Source of the DNA: Dehalococcoidia bacterium
GTDB taxonomy: Bacteria > Chloroflexota > Dehalococcoidia > UBA3495 > JAAXIE01
Assembly (NCBI GenBank): GCA_012270525.1
Contig: JAAXIE010000231.1
Coordinates: 1 to 8,970 of the forward strand
Length of the DNA stretch: 8,970 nucleotides
Direction of reading: 5' to 3'
This document shows, piece after piece, positions 6,581 through 8,970 of the stretch. Numbering within the stretch: the stretch's first letter is position 1; each line of letters opens with the position of its first letter. The position numbers and the translations under genes were made by a program. The notes beneath the pieces were generated by a model. That model did no database searches, was not told the DNA's origin, and worked only from the letters and a program-made list of their open reading frames with translations.

Positions 6581-7642
6581 CTACGTGGCCGGGACTATTA
6601 CCTCGCCCCCCAGCCCCGCCTGCATGCCGGTAGGGGTGTGCTCAGCCCTGATCGTCCCCGAGTTGGGCTGCCACGCGATACAGTTTAGCTCGCCAAAGGT
6701 CTGTTCAATCAGACGCCAGGTCTCTCCCACATCCTCACTGGCCCAGACCTCCCCATTCACGGAGCATGCCACTACCCGGTCGGGGTCAGCAGGGTTGGTA
6801 TGGATTCCAAACACCGTGGAGTTGGTCCGCTTCCCGAGACCCACCGGTGCCCAGGTTTGTCCGAAATCCAAACTCCGGAACACATTGCCTGAATCCCCGA
6901 CGTTAAAGCTGCCTGTGCCCATGAACATTACCTTGTGATCATCGGGCTTATGGGCCAGCCATCTCTGGTAATGCCCACTGTTCTCGGCGTTGACGTATCG
7001 CTTGGTGCCCATGGGCTCCCAACTCTCCCCCATGTCCGTACTAACATAGAGCTCACGAGGGGTCAGGGCGAACACACGCTTGGGACTCCCTTCCCCGATC
7101 ACCATGCTGTGGATGTCTTCGTCAGGAACCTGCACACGTTCCCAGGTATCTCCCTGGTCCGTGCTGCGGAGTATCCCGTCAACCTCAATGCCCGCCCAGA
7201 TAATCCGGCTGTCGTCGGGGTCTATCGCCATCTGGGTAACCCTTGGGTCTCCGACCTCGCACTCGGTGGCCAAGGGAGGAAGCGACAACTTCTCCCAGGT
7301 ATGTCCGCCATCCCGGGACCGGTGAAGCCCTGTCGGGCTGACACCTGCGAAGATGGTGTTGGGGTCGTCCGGGCAGATTGCTATGGACCACACATTCGCT
7401 AGGTCGCCCAGTCTGCTGACCATTTCCCAGTTTCTCCCATTGTCTACGCTCCGATGAACGCCACGGTCGCCGCCAGCATAGATGGTATGGGGCTCAGTCG
7501 GATGCAGTGTGAGCGCCCTCACTATCGGGCTCTCCGGCGGGAAGAACCACTTCCGCTGCAGCATCCATGATCCACCGGCATCGAGGCTGTTCCACGTGCC
7601 TCGTCCTGTCGTTCCGATAGTGATACTGTAGTCCTGTGCCAT
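6581..7642 (-). CDS. BNR/Asp-box repeat beta-propeller protein
   Basis: A 353-residue protein with seven Asp-box motifs of the form S-x-D-x-G-x-x-W: residues 19-26 (SLDAGGSW), 65-72, 109-116, 160-167, 201-208, 257-264 and 302-309. They are spaced about 40-55 residues apart, which fits one seven-bladed beta-propeller filling the whole protein. The fold is shared by sialidases, sortilin/VPS10 proteins and the photosystem II assembly factor Ycf48. The sialidase catalytic residues (R-I-P motif, Tyr/Glu pair) are not apparent, so I do not call it a glycosidase. No signal peptide or membrane segment is seen, suggesting a cytoplasmic location. The frame opens further upstream at 7723, but ATG 7642 has AAGGAG 7 nt before it and matches the start of the first blade. 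It leads a likely operon with a Rieske oxygenase and a hydrolase. A scaffolding, assembly or ligand-binding role is possible but unproven. Confidence 0.88.
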   Translation of the reverse strand: MAQDYSITIGTTGRGTWNSLDAGGSWMLQRKWFFPPESPIVRALTLHPTEPHTIYAGGDRGVHRSVDNGRNWEMVSRLGDLANVWSIAICPDDPNTIFAGVSPTGLHRSRDGGHTWEKLSLPPLATECEVGDPRVTQMAIDPDDSRIIWAGIEVDGILRSTDQGDTWERVQVPDEDIHSMVIGEGSPKRVFALTPRELYVSTDMGESWEPMGTKRYVNAENSGHYQRWLAHKPDDHKVMFMGTGSFNVGDSGNVFRSLDFGQTWAPVGLGKRTNSTVFGIHTNPADPDRVVACSVNGEVWASEDVGETWRLIEQTFGELNCIAWQPNSGTIRAEHTPTGMQAGLGGEVIVPAT

Positions 7643-7649
7643 TTGGAGG

Positions 7650-7655
7650 CTCCTT
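7650..7655 (-). promoter_or_regulatory. Ribosome binding site deciding the beta-propeller gene start
   Basis: The minus strand reads AAGGAG, 7 nt before ATG 7642. It places the start 27 codons inside the longest open frame, whose extra N-terminal residues show no propeller motif. Confidence 0.7.
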
Positions 7656-7696
7656 CCCGGAAACGGTTGGGGCATTTGGTCCACTTGTTTGCGGCC

Positions 7697-7725
7697 ATCA
7701 TAGACCCGACCCAATCCAGGCACAA
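7697..7725 (-). promoter_or_regulatory. Candidate sigma70-type promoter of the beta-propeller/Rieske/hydrolase operon
   Basis: On the minus strand TTGTGC (7720-7725) and TATGAT (7697-7702) are separated by exactly 17 nt. The -10 box matches the consensus at 5 of 6 positions, the -35 box at only 3 of 6. Transcription would begin near 7690, leaving a leader of about 48 nt that contains the AAGGAG site. It lies in the 208-bp gap, where a promoter is expected. No operator-like repeat overlaps it. Confidence 0.35.
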
Positions 7726-7796
7726 CCCTCAGCCGTTGAGGTCATTCACCGACCAAGCCTCGCTAACCCTGCTGAGGCGTAGGCTGGTACCATGTC

Positions 7797-7839
7797 TGGC
7801 CTCGAGGCCATACCCGGGCCCACCCGCCCATTTCGGGCG
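7797..7839. other. Small dyad symmetries downstream of the right-edge gene
   Basis: The gap 7643-7850 contains a 14-bp palindrome, TGGCCTCGAGGCCA (7797-7810), and a 5-bp stem CGCCC/GGGCG with loop ATTTC (7825-7839), the latter 11 bp after the stop of the right-edge gene. Neither is followed by a T tract on the minus strand, so a role as transcription terminator is only a possibility. Confidence 0.25.
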
Positions 7840-7850
7840 TCATGTTAGCC

Positions 7851-8970
7851 CTAGGTCGCGTCAGTGCGCTGGTGCCGGCCGACGTATCCGATTGATACCG
7901 TTTTCTCGTCCGGCTCCCAGATGAACGCGATACGGATGGTGCCACGGTGATACCCGTTGCCCGTGCCGATATGCTCCTGCAACTCCCGTTTCCGTCCACC
8001 CACCCAAGCCTCATAGTACTCGCGGTATTGACCCATCGTTACGGGCGACTGGTTATGAGTGTAGTGCCAGCCACACGCCTGGCGTAAGGACAAATTGAGA
8101 TCGCTCTCCGTGCTAGCCCCCGTTTTCACGTTGTAATAGACCGTCGCCAGCCACTCCAGGGCGTCCCAGACCTGCCTCGGTTTGTCGAAGGGGAAGTCAG
8201 TGCTCGATTTCGCATTAAGTGGGAAACTGAGGCGGTGCCCCAGCCTCTGTCTCGCTAGGCCCACGACTTGGTCCACGCTCTCGAACTCCGGCAGGGATTC
8301 CACGGGGACGAGGGCTTGAGAGCGGCGAGAATCTTGATAGGAGCGCCTCCACGTTTCCGCCAGGTTACGACTCTCTGCCAGATCGCCGCCCAACTGGCTG
8401 ACCTGCTCGCTCAGACCGTTCTTCTCGACAAGAAGGTCGCTGTGTTCCTGGGTCAACCTGTCGTACTTGGCACGAAGGGAGACTAGTTCCGTTTCACCCT
8501 CCGACGCTTGGGGTTGTTGCTCTACGACTCGGGCTTCCGGTGGCGCGTGAACGATGGTCGGTCCCGGTTCTGGCAACGGGGCCGTCTGGACCTCCAAGGT
8601 GTCGAACTGGGCCAACGCCTCGTCTATCTGCCCCTGCAGTTCCGCTCGTCGAGGCCCCCGTTCGACCTCTTGGCTGCGGACTTTGGCGATGGGGTGCACC
8701 GTGGCATACTTGGCCAGCAATCCTGAGAGGTTGGAAATCACAGCGCGGGCGTTCTCCAGGTCGACCCACGGGTATGCCCGCCACTTGAGCTTCTCCGTCA
8801 CGTCCCACTCGAAGAATGCGAGTAGGTCTGCATGCGCCTGGGCCAAGGCGAGAACCTCCGCATCCAGATCGGCCATAGCTTTCGCTTCGGCCCGCTTCCT
8901 ATCCTTGATTTCCTCAATGGACCGGATGAATTCGTCGAGGTCCTCCTCCCACCACGTTGCCTCATACGGC
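7851..8970 (-). CDS. Uncharacterised coiled-coil protein (5' end beyond right edge)
   Basis: The frame reads without a stop from the window edge to TAG at 7851, giving 372 residues. An ATG at 8876 exists, but the upstream codons encode a plausible charged helix (WWEEDLDEFIRSIEEIKDRK, then RAEAKA) leading straight into MADLDAEVLALAQAHADLL, and that ATG has no good ribosome binding site, so the true start probably lies outside. Order of regions: an N-terminal helical part; a Pro-rich linker (about PLPEPGPTIVHAPPEARVV); a coiled coil with heptad-like Leu/Val (LVSLRAKYDRLTQEHSDLLV onward to LAETWRR); and a C-terminal globular part with a helical DALEWLATVYYN segment and a beta-rich end, GTIRIAFIWEPDEKTVSIGY followed by VGRHQ. 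No transmembrane or signal segment is seen. I cannot assign a family with confidence. The domain order resembles hypothetical proteins with a coiled-coil sensor or scaffold and a small C-terminal domain. It is separated by 208 bp from the catabolic genes and is probably not part of their pathway. Confidence 0.8.
   Translation of the reverse strand, partial: PYEATWWEEDLDEFIRSIEEIKDRKRAEAKAMADLDAEVLALAQAHADLLAFFEWDVTEKLKWRAYPWVDLENARAVISNLSGLLAKYATVHPIAKVRSQEVERGPRRAELQGQIDEALAQFDTLEVQTAPLPEPGPTIVHAPPEARVVEQQPQASEGETELVSLRAKYDRLTQEHSDLLVEKNGLSEQVSQLGGDLAESRNLAETWRRSYQDSRRSQALVPVESLPEFESVDQVVGLARQRLGHRLSFPLNAKSSTDFPFDKPRQVWDALEWLATVYYNVKTGASTESDLNLSLRQACGWHYTHNQSPVTMGQYREYYEAWVGGRKRELQEHIGTGNGYHRGTIRIAFIWEPDEKTVSIGYVGRHQRTDAT

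Overview
The window carries eight protein genes, all on the minus strand, packed with short gaps of 27 to 208 bp. The plus-strand reading frames lie inside or opposite these genes. In direction of transcription (right to left) the order is: an uncharacterised coiled-coil protein entering from the right edge (7851-8970); a cytoplasmic-looking BNR/Asp-box beta-propeller protein (6581-7642); a Rieske non-haem iron oxygenase (5242-6510); an alpha/beta hydrolase (4444-5214); a family 5 ABC-transporter solute-binding protein lacking its normal N-terminus (2879-4390); a luciferase-like (LLM) flavin- or F420-dependent oxidoreductase (1718-2761); a second, paralogous Rieske oxygenase (296-1645); and the start of another LLM oxidoreductase leaving by the left edge (1-253).

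Two transcription blocks are suggested. Block A (BNR protein, Rieske oxygenase, hydrolase, solute-binding protein) has a candidate sigma70-type promoter at 7697-7725 and good Shine-Dalgarno sequences before its first three genes. Block B (LLM, Rieske, LLM) starts after a 117-bp gap holding a perfect 32-bp palindrome at 2821-2852, which could be a terminator stem for block A or an operator for block B. The right-edge gene lies beyond a 208-bp gap and looks functionally unrelated.

The oxygenases, LLM enzymes, hydrolase and peptide/opine-type solute-binding protein together look like a locus for uptake and oxidative breakdown of an organic, perhaps aromatic or alkoxylated, compound. The Rieske proteins would activate O2 for ring hydroxylation or O-demethylation, the LLM enzymes would do flavin- or F420-dependent oxidation or reduction, and the hydrolase would cleave an ester or C-C bond product. 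No ferredoxin, reductase, ABC permease, ATPase or regulator gene lies in the window, so electron transfer and uptake must be served from elsewhere. The substrate cannot be read from the sequence.

The organism is a bacterium of moderately high GC. Repeated Rieske and LLM paralogs alongside family 5 solute-binding proteins and Asp-box propellers recall Chloroflexota of the Dehalococcoidia/SAR202 type. This is an inference from gene content only. No tRNA, rRNA, CRISPR array, transposase or integrase was seen.
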